From contig NZ_CP011924.1 of NCBI RefSeq assembly GCF_000238315.3, positions 579,501-643,500 of the forward strand: a stretch of 64,000 nucleotides of DNA, read 5' to 3'. The translations under genes were made by a program, and so were the position numbers. Of the stretch, positions 32,418 through 42,319 are shown piece after piece (positions within the stretch are counted from its first letter, which is position 1; the number at the start of each line of letters is the position of its first letter). Below the pieces are notes generated by a model. The model saw only the letters and a program-made list of their open reading frames with translations, had not been told where the DNA came from and made no database searches. The stretch comes from Pseudoalteromonas piscicida. GTDB lineage: Bacteria > Pseudomonadota > Gammaproteobacteria > Enterobacterales > Alteromonadaceae.

Positions 32418-34094
32418 CTAAGCACTTTGTACTTGTAATAACTCCTTGGCACTCGCTCTTGTCGTGTCACTTATTTTATCTCCACCAATTAACCTTGCTA
32501 TTTCATCAATGCGTTGGCTTTCTGCCATTGGGGTCATTTTGGTAAAGGTTTCGCCATGTTCTACCCGTTTTGCGACAAAGAACTGGTTGTGACCACTGCA
32601 TGCCACTTGCGGTAAATGGGTAACACAAATAACTTGCGTGGACTGACCAAGCTGGCGTAGCAATTTACCTACGGTTGCAGCCGTTGGACCTGATATCCCA
32701 ACATCAACTTCATCGAAAATCAAAGTGGGTGTTGTGACGCGTGTTGCGATAATCACTTGAATGGCTAAGCTTATCCGAGATAGCTCACCACCCGAGGCAA
32801 CTTTGCCCATCGGTTGTAAAGGTTGTCCTGGGTTAGTAGAGACGTAAAATTCAATGTGATCATACCCAAGTGGACTCGGTTTAGCGCCAAGGTTAGGCGT
32901 TAACTGGATCTCAAATTGACCATCACCCATCGCAAGCTCTTTCATACTTGCAGAAATTCGTTCGTTAAGAGATGCACTGGCTTGCTGGCGGCTTTGACTT
33001 AATCCTAGTGCAGCTTGATTATAGGCGTTGATGGCTTCAGCAATTTCTTCCTCTAACGCATCCAGTCGTGCAGAATCTGAGCTAATAGACTCAAGCTCAT
33101 GTTGCAGTGCTTGATGGTGCTGATATAGCAATTCAGGCTGAACTTGATGTTTTCTAGCTAAATCTAGAGCTTGAGAGAGTCTATCTTCTAGCTCTTGTAA
33201 TCGCATCGGATCTTGTTCGACCGAATCGGAATAACTGCGGATCTCTCTACTGGCTTCTTCTACTTGTACTGCTGCCTCTTCTAGCACTTGCGCAATATTC
33301 TCGAGAGTTTTGTCAAAACTGGTGAGTTCAGAGAACACTTGCGCACTTTGTTGTAGTTGCGATAGCACAGTCTGCTCGTCATTTTCATAAAGGCGAGAGA
33401 GCTCACGGTGGCATTGTTCTAAAATGGTTTGACTATGGCTTAGGCGCGAATGTTCGGTCTCAATATCTTCATATTCGCCTTCCTGTAAGGCAAACTCGTC
33501 AAGCTCCGCTACTTGGTACTCAAGAAGTTGTTTTTTTGCGGCTTGTGCCTGTTGTGACTTTTGAAGTTCGGCATATTCTTTTTGCAGTTTATGGTAGTGA
33601 TTGTATTGTCCCTTAACTGCTTGTAACAAAGTCGTGTGGCTAGCGTAGGCATCAAGCAAGTGCAGTTGATACTCTGGCTTTAGCAGTAGCTGATGGGCAT
33701 GCTGCCCATGAATTGCAATAAGATGTTGCCCAAGCTCCTTTTGCTGGCCTGCAGTAACAGGGGAGCCATTGATGTAGCTTTTACTACGCCCACTTTTACT
33801 AATAACACGACGAAGAATACATTCATTCTCTTCGTTATCTAGCATATGCTCTGTTAGAAAGCGTTTGGCAGCAGGGAGATTTGAAACATCAAACTGAGCA
33901 GAGATATCCGCCTTATCGGTACCTGGACGAATAGCAGAGGGATCAGCACGCTCACCGAGACATAAAGAAAGCGCATCAATTGCAATGGACTTACCCGCGC
34001 CTGTTTCACCTGTAATTGCGGTCATGCCGCAATGCCAGTCAATATTTAGCGCACTAACAATAGCAAAATTTTGAACATTTAAAGCTAAAAGCAT
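32418..34094 (-). CDS. recN: DNA repair protein RecN
   Basis: 558 residues from ATG 34094, with GGGGTG upstream; a GTG at 34103 is also in frame. An SMC-like ATPase: N-terminal Walker A GETGAGKS, long coiled coils (about 150-370), and C-terminal signature GGELSRISLA with Walker B LIFDEVDVGISGPTA. Acts in double-strand break repair by tethering ends. Its promoter region carries a near-consensus LexA box and a second one over the start, so it should be SOS-induced as in E. coli. Confidence 0.97.
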   Translation of the reverse strand: MLLALNVQNFAIVSALNIDWHCGMTAITGETGAGKSIAIDALSLCLGERADPSAIRPGTDKADISAQFDVSNLPAAKRFLTEHMLDNEENECILRRVISKSGRSKSYINGSPVTAGQQKELGQHLIAIHGQHAHQLLLKPEYQLHLLDAYASHTTLLQAVKGQYNHYHKLQKEYAELQKSQQAQAAKKQLLEYQVAELDEFALQEGEYEDIETEHSRLSHSQTILEQCHRELSRLYENDEQTVLSQLQQSAQVFSELTSFDKTLENIAQVLEEAAVQVEEASREIRSYSDSVEQDPMRLQELEDRLSQALDLARKHQVQPELLYQHHQALQHELESISSDSARLDALEEEIAEAINAYNQAALGLSQSRQQASASLNERISASMKELAMGDGQFEIQLTPNLGAKPSPLGYDHIEFYVSTNPGQPLQPMGKVASGGELSRISLAIQVIIATRVTTPTLIFDEVDVGISGPTAATVGKLLRQLGQSTQVICVTHLPQVACSGHNQFFVAKRVEHGETFTKMTPMAESQRIDEIARLIGGDKISDTTRASAKELLQVQSA

Positions 34095-34113
34095 ACTGTA
34101 CACCCCAACAGAG
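34094..34113 (-). promoter_or_regulatory. Second LexA-type box overlapping the recN start
   Basis: TACTGTACACCCCAACAGAG read on the plus strand contains CTG-N10-CAG. It is a weaker match than the upstream box and reaches into the start codon, which would add repression. Confidence 0.55.
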
Positions 34114-34116
34114 AAT

Positions 34117-34136
34117 TACTGTTAATTTATACAGTA
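34117..34136 (-). promoter_or_regulatory. LexA (SOS) box of recN
   Basis: TACTGTTAATTTATACAGTA: near-perfect symmetric match to the LexA consensus TACTGTATATATATACAGTA, with CTG-N10-CAG. It lies 23 bp upstream of the recN ATG. Confidence 0.88.
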
Positions 34137-34189
34137 TTTTGTTGTTTAGCAACTCAAATCAAAAAATTTTACTAAAAATAATAGCAAGA

Positions 34190-34771
34190 TTAACCAACAG
34201 CATGCTCTTTTACTAAAGCTGCTGCTTGCATTTGTTGGTTGGATGGCTCTGAGCTACTTAGTTCTGGTGAGTCTAATGCATCTTCATCTTGTTGTATTGC
34301 TGGCGTATCAGGTGTTTGAGTGCGTGCAATGAGAGCTGGAAGCATCTCGCGATAGAAGTCACGATTATAGGCAATGCCTGCCGTAGGTAATTCGGCAACA
34401 AAATATTGTAATTGCTCAGCAAGCAAATCCATATTGCCATTTGAGCGGCACTTATTAAGCTCGTTTGTCACTGAATAGATAAATAACTCGGACACTTTTT
34501 CCAGTTGCGCCAAGTTCTCTTCCGAGTGGGTTTGAACGACAAAAAAGTTGCCAACAATTGCATTGATCTGCGGTGCGTATTTTGGCCTTAAAATCTTCGC
34601 TTCGACGAATTCAGCAACTTTAAGTTTAAAGTTGCTGCTAATCACTTTTAAACGATCATTAAAGGCTTTTTTTTCCGCTTCACGGGCTTTTCTTCTATTG
34701 TTTTCAATCACTAAATACACAGAAAGTATAGTGATAAGCAGCGCCAATGTGAAAAATACAACGTAAGCCAT
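34190..34771 (-). CDS. Membrane-anchored protein of unknown function
   Basis: 193 residues. One N-terminal membrane helix (residues ~3-22), then a basic segment (ENNRRKAREAEKKAFNDRLK) and a mainly helical domain. The last 45 residues are acidic and Ser/Gln-rich. The family is not recognised. It lies between recN and nadK on the same strand but with its own gaps, so an operon is uncertain. The translation start has no strong ribosome-binding site. Confidence 0.6.
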   Translation of the reverse strand: MAYVVFFTLALLITILSVYLVIENNRRKAREAEKKAFNDRLKVISSNFKLKVAEFVEAKILRPKYAPQINAIVGNFFVVQTHSEENLAQLEKVSELFIYSVTNELNKCRSNGNMDLLAEQLQYFVAELPTAGIAYNRDFYREMLPALIARTQTPDTPAIQQDEDALDSPELSSSEPSNQQMQAAALVKEHAVG

Positions 34772-34833
34772 TTTATTGTTATTTACCTAAATTAGAAAAT
34801 TTAACCAAGGTTATTTTGCGTAACTTTGTGGAC

Positions 34834-35718
34834 TTAGTAAAGCCTACTGCCCCAATTTAATTTCTGTCTAAGAACATTGTAGTAGGAGTAGCATTTGGGA
34901 TGTATCAATCTTAGTCTTTTCTCCGCTTTTTTGATGATAACTTCGTCACCGGGTAGCACTGCCAGTACAACATGACTGTCACAACTCACTTGTAAGCTGT
35001 CGGTGTTTTCTAGACTTAACTTAAGTTTTACTTCTTTTTCTGCATCCACCACTAAAGGTCTGCTAGATAAAGTATGCGGAAACATAGGCACCAGTGAAAT
35101 AGCGTCGAGTTCCGGGGTTAAAATAGGCCCGCCACCCGAAAGCGAGTAAGCGGTTGACCCCGTTGGTGTCGAGACAATTAAACCGTCTGAGCGCTGAGAA
35201 AATACAAAGTCGTCATCGATAAAAGCCTCAAATTCAATCATATGCGCAACTTTATCAGCGTGTAATACGGCTTCGTTCATTGCTAAATTTGCGCTTTTAA
35301 GTTGGTGATGTCGGTATACTGCCACCTCCAACAGAAATCTCGATTCTTCAATAAATTGGCCACTCAACACCGCTTCTAGCTGCGCTTCAAAGCCTTCGGG
35401 GTTCAAATCTGTCAAAAAGCCTAAGTTACCGCGGTTAACTCCAATCACGGCGACATCAAAACGAGCAAGTACTCTTGCTGCACCAAGCATGTTACCGTCA
35501 CCACCAACAACAATAGCAAGGTCGCAACGTTTACCTAGTTCAACTAACTCGATAACAGCGTCTTCGTCTAACGACTTTATTTGCTCCGCAACGCGATCTT
35601 CTACGAGTACTTCATATCCTAATGCTTGCAAAAATGTGTAGAGTCGTTGTAAGGTCGTCCCCGCGCCTTCGTGGTTGGGTTTGCCAATTAAGCCGATGGT
35701 GTTAAACGTGGTCGTCAT
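34834..35718 (-). CDS. nadK: NAD kinase
   Basis: 294 residues. GGDGN at 72-76 is the diphosphate-binding motif. NEAVLHAD, the [21 protein letters not shown] segment and [13 protein letters not shown] are the conserved substrate-binding regions. Makes NADP from NAD and ATP in the cytoplasm. It is divergent from hrcA, and the arrangement nadK beside recN and grpE is common in gammaproteobacteria. Confidence 0.97.
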   Translation of the reverse strand: MTTTFNTIGLIGKPNHEGAGTTLQRLYTFLQALGYEVLVEDRVAEQIKSLDEDAVIELVELGKRCDLAIVVGGDGNMLGAARVLARFDVAVIGVNRGNLGFLTDLNPEGFEAQLEAVLSGQFIEESRFLLEVAVYRHHQLKSANLAMNEAVLHADKVAHMIEFEAFIDDDFVFSQRSDGLIVSTPTGSTAYSLSGGGPILTPELDAISLVPMFPHTLSSRPLVVDAEKEVKLKLSLENTDSLQVSCDSHVVLAVLPGDEVIIKKAEKRLRLIHPKCYSYYNVLRQKLNWGSRLY

Positions 35719-35771
35719 TCAGTCATTTGTCCTTGGTATCTTTGTTGCAAGATTATATTAAAAGCGTAGTG

Positions 35772-35798
35772 CTTGAAACTGGCAATTGACACCCATAT
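35772..35798 (+). promoter_or_regulatory. Possible sigma-32 promoter of hrcA
   Basis: CTTGAAA (35772-35778), 12-bp spacer, ACCCATAT (35791-35798), one mismatch from CCCCATNT. The expected start of transcription is only a few bases before the ATG, so this would give an almost leaderless mRNA. It could be a chance match. Confidence 0.45.
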
Positions 35799-35808
35799 TA
35801 AAATAATT

Positions 35809-36744
35809 ATGAAACTAAATCCCAGAGATGAACAAATTCTGTGTGCGGTCATGCGCCATTATTGTAATGGTGAAGGGCAGCCTGTTGCATCCAGCAAAAT
35901 AGCAAAGCAGGACGGCCTTGCTATTTGTTCTGCAACCGTACGCAATGCAATGGCAAGACTTGAAAATCAAGGCTTATTGTATTCGCCGCACACGTCAGCT
36001 GGCCGCGTGCCCACCGACCAAGGTGTAAAATTCTGGCTACAGGAGTTTTTTCCTCTGGCTGATGTTGCCGTTCATTGGCAACCAGATCAATCCGCAATAG
36101 TCTCTTTTGCCCATTTATTGAGCCAAAACTTTCAGGTCTGTTGCTGCGTGGGATTACCACAAGTTAGCAGCAAACAAATGTTCCGTGTGGAAGTACTCGA
36201 TTTTGATCGTAAAAATTGGCTGGTCCTACTGTTAGACAGAGCGGGGCAATCACACAATATTTGTATTGATAAACCCGTAGATGACTCCGACGCGTTGCGT
36301 TACCAGTTCGCGGCTTGGATGAATACTGTATTCAGTCAACAAACTTTAGTTGAAGGGTTGCACCGAATGCGCGCCATGGCACACAGTGCACCGCCGAGTT
36401 GTCATCATATTTTGGCCCAGTGGACTAAGCAGTTAAGTCAGCAATTAGGCTCAGATAATGCAATTGTGGTCGGTGAGCGCTACTTATATAACCGCTTAGA
36501 GTTGGATAGAGAGATTAATCTTGGCGTCGGATTTTTAGACCAAGTTGAAGACCGCTTAGCGTTTAAAGACGGCGTATCCGTGTTACTTGGCGAAGAGCTA
36601 AGTATGCTCGGTTTACATCGCGTAGTGGTGCTCAGTGTGCCGTATTTCTCCAAAGGAGAATATCAAAGTCGCTTTTGCGTCATTTGTCCTGCGGATTCAA
36701 AGATCGAAGCCATCTTGTCAGAATTCAAAAAATTGCCGCAATAA
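35809..36744 (+). CDS. hrcA: Heat-inducible transcription repressor HrcA
   Basis: 311 residues from ATG 35809; the frame also reads from a TTG at 35773 that overlaps a promoter-like site. The N-terminal winged helix is clear: ATVRNAMARLENQGLLYSPH followed by TSAGRVPTDQGVKFWL. A GAF-like middle and C-terminal region complete it but look divergent (for example GERYLYN, GVSVLLGEELSMLGLHRVVV). HrcA normally represses chaperone genes through CIRCE. grpE follows 65 bp downstream. No CIRCE sequence (TTAGCACTC-N9-GAGTGCTAA) is visible near either gene. Confidence 0.88.
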   Translation: MKLNPRDEQILCAVMRHYCNGEGQPVASSKIAKQDGLAICSATVRNAMARLENQGLLYSPHTSAGRVPTDQGVKFWLQEFFPLADVAVHWQPDQSAIVSFAHLLSQNFQVCCCVGLPQVSSKQMFRVEVLDFDRKNWLVLLLDRAGQSHNICIDKPVDDSDALRYQFAAWMNTVFSQQTLVEGLHRMRAMAHSAPPSCHHILAQWTKQLSQQLGSDNAIVVGERYLYNRLELDREINLGVGFLDQVEDRLAFKDGVSVLLGEELSMLGLHRVVVLSVPYFSKGEYQSRFCVICPADSKIEAILSEFKKLPQ

Positions 36745-36745
36745 A

Positions 36746-36775
36746 GGGTTGAAACTCTCATTTCAATCCCCATAA
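36746..36775 (+). promoter_or_regulatory. Sigma-32 promoter of grpE with overlapping inverted repeat
   Basis: GTTGAAA (36748-36754), 13-bp spacer, CCCCATAA (36768-36775): a good RpoH promoter, 35 bp before the grpE ATG. The same bases form an inverted repeat GGGTTGAAA-CTCTCA-TTTCAATCCC, a possible operator. Confidence 0.8.
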
Positions 36776-36809
36776 TTACCGCAGTTGTAAAGAATCGGAG
36801 AATCATCAC

Positions 36810-37421
36810 ATGTCTGAGCAGACAAAAGCCCCAGAGCAAGAGCTTGAACAAACACAAGCGGAAGCAGAAGTTGTAGAAGCGCAAGCAGAACAACAAACGC
36901 AGGAAGAGCAGGCAGAAAATGCGGGTGAGTTGAGCCCAGAAGAAGAAATCGCTGGTCTGTATGCTGAGCTTGAAACCGCTAAGCAAACTATCGACTCACA
37001 AAAAGATAGCGTTGTTCGCGCCGCTGCTGAGCTTGAAAATGTTCGTCGCCGTGCCGCGCAGGACGTTGAAAAAGCACACAAATTCGCACTAGAAAAGTTC
37101 TCAAACGAATTACTACCTGTAATTGATAACCTAGAGCGTGCGATTGAGTTTTCTGACAAAGAAAACGAAACGCTAAAGCCTGTGCTTGAAGGTATCGATA
37201 TGACTATCAAGACATTTGCCGATGCCTTAGCTAAATTCGGTGTTGAAGCGGTAAATCCACAGGGTGAAACATTTAACCCAGAGCTACACCAAGCAATGTC
37301 AATTCAGCCGAGCAATGATGTATCACCAAATACAGTGCTTGCTGTGATGCAAAAAGGTTATACCTTAAACGGCCGTCTATTGCGCCCTGCAATGGTGATG
37401 GTGTCTAAGGCCGCTGAATAA
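36810..37421 (+). CDS. grpE: Nucleotide exchange factor GrpE
   Basis: 203 residues. Acidic Glu/Gln-rich N-terminal tail (about 1-45), long helix with [20 protein letters not shown], then [16 protein letters not shown] and the C-terminal beta domain NPELHQAMS ... [18 protein letters not shown]. Stimulates ADP release from DnaK. dnaK is not adjacent; a TPR gene follows on the other strand. Start preceded by GGAGAATC. Regulated by the sigma-32 promoter just upstream. Confidence 0.97.
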   Translation: MSEQTKAPEQELEQTQAEAEVVEAQAEQQTQEEQAENAGELSPEEEIAGLYAELETAKQTIDSQKDSVVRAAAELENVRRRAAQDVEKAHKFALEKFSNELLPVIDNLERAIEFSDKENETLKPVLEGIDMTIKTFADALAKFGVEAVNPQGETFNPELHQAMSIQPSNDVSPNTVLAVMQKGYTLNGRLLRPAMVMVSKAAE

Positions 37422-37435
37422 GCAAATCCAATTTG

Positions 37436-37462
37436 AAAAAGCCGCTCATTGAGCGGCTTTTT
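37436..37462. terminator. Bidirectional terminator after grpE
   Basis: AAAAAGCCGCTC-ATT-GAGCGGCTTTTT: strong stem with A's and T's on both sides, serving grpE and the convergent TPR gene. Confidence 0.92.
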
Positions 37463-37486
37463 GCGTTTAGTAACGAGTGTATGCGC

Positions 37487-38527
37487 TTACCAACTACACT
37501 GTTTCACTTTATCAAACCAAGGACTGGAAAAAGACTTGGCTGTGATGGGGAGGGGGGCAGTGACTTCGACGCCTAATTCTTTTGCTAAATATCTATGTAC
37601 TAGCAGTTTTACTTTATCGCTTTCTAACTGGGTATATGCCAGTTGTAACGCTTGCTTAGTGTTTTGGTTGGGCATTTCTCCTTCGAGTTGTTTATAACGC
37701 GCCTCAAGCCATTGTAGCCAAGCTTGTTTTGATTCGTTTGGAAAGGCTGTAGTTAGGGTAGATGTGGGCCCTTGTAAACGTTCGTAGTTGACGATTTGCT
37801 TTTGAATAAGAAAGACAAACATCAAGTTAATGCCCGCTGAGATTTGACCCGAGCGTTTATCAACAGCTTGATAACCCAACAGGGCATGACGAAAATACTG
37901 CTCGGCTTCAAATATTCGGCCTTGATCAAGCGCGAGGCTACCTAAGTTGCTTTCGATCATCGCAAGTACTGGGGTTTGTTTTAACTCCTCAGCCAGTTTG
38001 CGTGCTTTGGCATACAATGTTCTCGCTTTTTGATAGTCATCTTGGTTGCGGGCAACTAATGCCATACTGTTAGTCAGCGTAAGCCGCTGGCGGTCATTTT
38101 CTGCATATTTGTAGGCACACTTGAGGCTAGTATCTGCATCATCAAGGTACTCCTGTCGGCGTAACCAAATCCCAAGTGCGCTCAAAATGGTAGGGAGGTT
38201 TGCTTTAAAAAACATGTCATCTGGATACAAAAAGGCCGCGTTTATTGAGGTATAGAGCCTATCTACTTTATTTGTTGGTACAGAGGCTCGAGCGCTCAGC
38301 AAATGCCACTGAATAAATAAAGGTACAGGTACATCTTGCAATTGATCTAAACCGTCGAGAATAATCAGTGATTGTGCAGGGTTAACTGTTAAATAGTCGC
38401 TGGCCTCGTCTAGCTTACTTTCAAAATATGAAAAGTCTTTCGCCAACGCGTGTTGGCAAAAATAAAATGTACAAGTTACAAAGAGTAAAAACCGAACCAA
38501 GCAAACCCCAACCACATTTTGGCGCAT
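37487..38527 (-). CDS. Exported TPR-repeat protein of unknown function
   Basis: 346 residues. Signal peptide (LLFVTCTFYFCQHALA, cleavage near A-KD), then tetratricopeptide-like repeats; the clearest lie around residues 150-215 (DDYQKARTLYAKARKLAEEL; GRIFEAEQYFRHALLGYQAV). There is no catalytic motif. It resembles the sensor half of TPR-kinases or cyclases without an output domain. It follows a periplasmic binding protein and a CHASE kinase on the same strand, which hints at signalling but does not prove it. Confidence 0.7.
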   Translation of the reverse strand: MRQNVVGVCLVRFLLFVTCTFYFCQHALAKDFSYFESKLDEASDYLTVNPAQSLIILDGLDQLQDVPVPLFIQWHLLSARASVPTNKVDRLYTSINAAFLYPDDMFFKANLPTILSALGIWLRRQEYLDDADTSLKCAYKYAENDRQRLTLTNSMALVARNQDDYQKARTLYAKARKLAEELKQTPVLAMIESNLGSLALDQGRIFEAEQYFRHALLGYQAVDKRSGQISAGINLMFVFLIQKQIVNYERLQGPTSTLTTAFPNESKQAWLQWLEARYKQLEGEMPNQNTKQALQLAYTQLESDKVKLLVHRYLAKELGVEVTAPLPITAKSFSSPWFDKVKQCSW

Positions 38528-38624
38528 CTATTGACTGTAGTCGGCAGTAACAAATAGTTCCAAATCAATTACGATAAACAGCATTATACAAAGATAAGCA
38601 ACAATGTAGAGGTCGCCTCTTTAG

Positions 38625-39398
38625 TTATGAATAGGGAGCGGGAACTTGATGAAAAGAAAACAAATTGCTGAGTTCGCTTTGGTGCAAGTCAATTAGCCGA
38701 TTGATGTTTTCAAGATCTTCAGTAGTTAAACTGACTTTGCTAAGCATATAGCTAACAGGTGTTTTATTCGCGTCGATACCTGAATAGATAACATCGGTAT
38801 ACTCTTTGGTTTGAATAAAGTGTTCGCCCGCGAGCTTATCTTCAACAACATAGTCAACTCGCTGTTTACTCAACATTTTAAAGCGACGAGCGGCATTGGG
38901 CAGGTGAACCAGCTGATCGTTATAAAGGTCTTGGATCAGTTTTTCAAAGGCCATACCGTAGTAGCTGCCAGCATTCAGTGCAAATGTGTTTCCTGCAAGG
39001 ATCAACGACTCGACTTCGCCGCCAATTTTTGGTTTGTCTTTATGTTGGAATAATGCCATGACTTCTTGGCGGTAAGGTGTAGTAAAGTACGCAAACTTAG
39101 CTCTCGTTGCGGTTTTGGTCGCGGCCACCACTAAATCTACTTTGCCTGTTTTTAGCTCCGTTAGCATTCTTGATGAGGTGGGATAAAATACATATTTCAA
39201 GCAATAAGATGAATCGTTAAACAAGGTATTTAGCGCATTAATTTCTATACCAGAGACATTACCTCCGCTGCGAGAAATATAGGGAGGCCACTGCGTTTCG
39301 TTCATTCCTACACGCAAAGTTTTATCGCATTTGGCCGACGCTTCGAACGCTAAAAACGCGATGAATAAACAGAGTAAAAACGATCTAGCGTATTTCAT
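38625..39398 (-). CDS. Periplasmic solute-binding protein, amino-acid type (SBP_bac_3)
   Basis: 257 residues. Signal peptide (LLCLFIAFLAFEASA, cleavage A-KC). Family-3 features: LRVGMNETQWPPYIS at the mature N-terminus, GIEINALNTLF, ELKTGKVDLVVAATKTATR, FAYFTTPYRQEVMALF. No permease or ATPase gene is near, so it is an orphan that may present a ligand to a sensor. The hybrid kinase with a periplasmic CHASE domain lies directly upstream on the same strand. Seven copies of a heptamer lie 89-137 bp before its start. Confidence 0.8.
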   Translation of the reverse strand: MKYARSFLLCLFIAFLAFEASAKCDKTLRVGMNETQWPPYISRSGGNVSGIEINALNTLFNDSSYCLKYVFYPTSSRMLTELKTGKVDLVVAATKTATRAKFAYFTTPYRQEVMALFQHKDKPKIGGEVESLILAGNTFALNAGSYYGMAFEKLIQDLYNDQLVHLPNAARRFKMLSKQRVDYVVEDKLAGEHFIQTKEYTDVIYSGIDANKTPVSYMLSKVSLTTEDLENINRLIDLHQSELSNLFSFHQVPAPYS

Positions 39399-39486
39399 GG
39401 TGATCGATCCTTGCAGATGAGTAGAGGTGATTATTTTATCAGTAAATCAAAAAAGGTACACGAGCTTTGTTAAACGATTAAGTTTG

Positions 39487-39535
39487 TAACCGCTAACCGC
39501 TAACCGCTAACCGCTAACCGCTAACCGCTAACCGC
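39487..39535. repeat. Seven perfect tandem copies of TAACCGC
   Basis: A 49-bp array of the heptamer TAACCGC repeated seven times without error. It lies between the end of the CHASE kinase gene (stop at 39560) and the start of the solute-binding protein gene (39398). Confidence 0.97.
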
Positions 39536-39559
39536 AGAGTGTTCTCATATCTGTAAAAA

Positions 39560-42319
39560 TTACTGCATATTTCGGCTATGTGCGAGTACGGTCGCGATGG
39601 TATTGATAAGCTCAAGCTGCTCTATGGGTTTGGCAACATAACCATCAAATCCGACGCGCTCATACAAGGCTTTGTCTTCCGGAAAAGCATTTGCAGTTAA
39701 TGCGATGATGGGGATATTAGGATCTTTACTCTTAAGACGTTTGCAAGCCTCAACGCCATCCATCTCTGGCATTTGGATGTCCATAAGTATTAAGTCGGGT
39801 TTGTTTAGCTCAAATTGTTCAATAGACTCTTTGCCATTATTCGCAATCGCAATATCACCATTGGCTTTACTGATCATAGAGCGCACTACTAGCTGATTTA
39901 CTGGGTTATCCTCAGCCAGCAATATGGATGTGCCGCTCAAGTCAGCTGCGGTCAGCTGGTCGGTTGTTGGTTGCTCTGAGGTTATCTCAGACTTTTGCAT
40001 AGGCAACTCGATGCTAAATAGACTGCCTTTTCCAACGGTACTCTCTACTTTAATCGTACCGCCCATCAGGTCAATTAGCGAGCGAGTGATAGAAAGACCA
40101 AGTCCCGTACCACCAAATTTTCTAGTGGTGGACTTATCTGCCTGCTCAAATCGTGAAAAGAGTTTGTTGATTGTGGCTTCTGTCATCCCAATGCCAGTGT
40201 CGGCTACGGTAATAAGCATACCTGAATCATTTTGAAGCGGTTTTATATGGGTAATAATACTGCCAGTTTCAGTAAACTTAATGGAGTTTGACAAGAGGTT
40301 AAGCAACACTTGCCTGACTCTGACCTCATCTCCAAGCCAAAACTTATGCTCAAGTTCAACGTGGATCTTAAGCTTTAACCCTTTATTTTTTGCCAACACT
40401 AAGAAGTCTGAGCGTAGATGTTCAACCAACACCTCAATATTAAATGGCCGTTCTTCAAGCTCAATTCTGCCGGCTTCGATTTTAGAGAAATCCAAAATAT
40501 CGTTGATGATGGTGTTAAGTGCCTTAACTGAGTAGGTGGCTTTCTCAAGCAGGTTAGTGGCGGTGCTGTTGAGTGGTTCCGACTTTAAGAGTTGTAATGT
40601 ACCGTATAAGCCGTTCATGGGGGTTCGTATTTCATGACTCATATTCGCCAAAAAGACGGCTTTTGCCTTAGCTGCTTGCTCAGCTGCTTCTTTGGCGTGC
40701 GAGAGTTCTCGCTCGTGCTTGAGCTGCTCTGTGAGATCTAATGCAATACCCAAAAATCCATCAATGTTGCCGCGTTCGTCGGTCAATGTCGTTACGTTCA
40801 GCTTAATTTGCACGTATTGATTTTGCTTAGTAACGTAAGTCCATCGGCTAGTATCTACCACACCTTGTTTGGCTTTGGCGACAAAGACTTCAAATCCAGG
40901 TTCAATGACTCTGCCAAGCTCTTCCGTTAACGTTTTTGCTCTTGCTACGACCTCTTCCTCAAGATGGAAAATGGCAGGGGATGATTTACCAATGAGTTCA
41001 TCTTTTTTGTACCCCAATAGACGTTCAGCTGCAGGGTTAAACTGGGTAATGATACCGTCTGGATCGGTGGCAACAATGGCATAACCCGAACCTTCAACAA
41101 TACTGGTATGAAGTTGGCTGTATTTTACGATTTCTTTAGTTCGTGCTTTGACTTCCTGTTCTAATGAAGAGTTTAGTTTAGCAAGGGACTGTGCTCTTTC
41201 TTCTTCGGCTGCTAACTTTTCCTTTTCAGCTAAACGCTGACGGGTAAAACTTAAAAGCAAAATATAAGTGATGATTGCCAATAGCGCAGAGACCAGCAAC
41301 GCGACCTGTAAAATGGTATTAGGAGAGACGAGATTGAGTGAACGGATAAACTGCGGAGTTGGCCAAATTTTTACTTCCCAAGTACGACCGAACAAGTTGA
41401 CCTGTTTAGCCACTGAGTTATCCAACTCCTTAACATCTTCTTTTAGCGCCTGATAAAATGGTGTGTTTTCATCGTTATTGGTTACATCGGAAATTTGAAT
41501 CGAAACATCTTGTCGAAAAGACAGCAAGGTCGATAGGATCTCATCGATAAGTAACGGGGAATAAGTCCAACCAACTAAGTTTTCTAAGCGACTTTCTTCA
41601 TTTGCTGCCATACCAATAGAGGTATAAATTGGGGCGAGGATCAAAAAGCCATATTTAATTTTATTGTCGGCTTGCACTAAGGTAATTGGAGCGGTAAGCC
41701 TCGGCTCATTGGCAGTAGCTGCTTCTATTGCTGCTGTTCTGCGACTAGCTTCGGAGCCTATATCCAAGCCCACCGCTTTATCATTGTTTACTTCGGGCTC
41801 GATATACTGAATAACAAATTTGCTGGTGTTATGTGGGTTTAGCGTTTTTATGGAGAACGTTCTGTCAGTACGCTCAGCTTGTGCTTGTCGCACAAAGTTA
41901 CTCACGTTATCGATGGGGACATACTTAATAATTCCAACGCCTCGTGCGCCTGGATACTCTGCTTGGAAATCAAACGAGTCGATGTATCGCTGCATTGCCT
42001 GATAGTCAAAGCTATGTTGTTGGTTCGCATAAATTGCAGTGCGAAGCCCCAAAATGCCGTACCAGTACAATGTAACACGTTCGTTCACTCCCTCAGTCAC
42101 ATGATCAAGGCGCAAAGCAAGTGCCGAGGCGACTTTTTCAGTGTGATGCTCCTTTTCTTGCTCATATAACACCAGTCCGTAAAGCATACTACCAACTAAC
42201 ACAAGTAGTGCAGCAACAAGTGGCAAAAATCGGCTTTGGCGAACTGTGTGAGCATTCGCTAACGACACGCTATATTCCTTACGCTTTAAATCTAACCAAT
42301 ATGTTAGTCCAGATAGCAT
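39560..42319 (-). CDS. CHASE-PAS hybrid sensor histidine kinase
   Basis: 919 residues. Membrane helix 31-52, periplasmic CHASE domain (about 75-330; [18 protein letters not shown]), helix 335-358, coiled coil, PAS 405-530, HisKA with His562 in [12 protein letters not shown], HATPase with [16 protein letters not shown] and GTGLGLSI, and a receiver with Asp847 in [13 protein letters not shown]. It senses a small periplasmic ligand and phosphorylates its own receiver; the downstream partner is not in the window. The ATG at 42319 lacks a good ribosome-binding site; GTG 42268 has AAGGA 7 nt upstream and may be the real start. Confidence 0.95.
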   Translation of the reverse strand: MLSGLTYWLDLKRKEYSVSLANAHTVRQSRFLPLVAALLVLVGSMLYGLVLYEQEKEHHTEKVASALALRLDHVTEGVNERVTLYWYGILGLRTAIYANQQHSFDYQAMQRYIDSFDFQAEYPGARGVGIIKYVPIDNVSNFVRQAQAERTDRTFSIKTLNPHNTSKFVIQYIEPEVNNDKAVGLDIGSEASRRTAAIEAATANEPRLTAPITLVQADNKIKYGFLILAPIYTSIGMAANEESRLENLVGWTYSPLLIDEILSTLLSFRQDVSIQISDVTNNDENTPFYQALKEDVKELDNSVAKQVNLFGRTWEVKIWPTPQFIRSLNLVSPNTILQVALLVSALLAIITYILLLSFTRQRLAEKEKLAAEEERAQSLAKLNSSLEQEVKARTKEIVKYSQLHTSIVEGSGYAIVATDPDGIITQFNPAAERLLGYKKDELIGKSSPAIFHLEEEVVARAKTLTEELGRVIEPGFEVFVAKAKQGVVDTSRWTYVTKQNQYVQIKLNVTTLTDERGNIDGFLGIALDLTEQLKHERELSHAKEAAEQAAKAKAVFLANMSHEIRTPMNGLYGTLQLLKSEPLNSTATNLLEKATYSVKALNTIINDILDFSKIEAGRIELEERPFNIEVLVEHLRSDFLVLAKNKGLKLKIHVELEHKFWLGDEVRVRQVLLNLLSNSIKFTETGSIITHIKPLQNDSGMLITVADTGIGMTEATINKLFSRFEQADKSTTRKFGGTGLGLSITRSLIDLMGGTIKVESTVGKGSLFSIELPMQKSEITSEQPTTDQLTAADLSGTSILLAEDNPVNQLVVRSMISKANGDIAIANNGKESIEQFELNKPDLILMDIQMPEMDGVEACKRLKSKDPNIPIIALTANAFPEDKALYERVGFDGYVAKPIEQLELINTIATVLAHSRNMQ

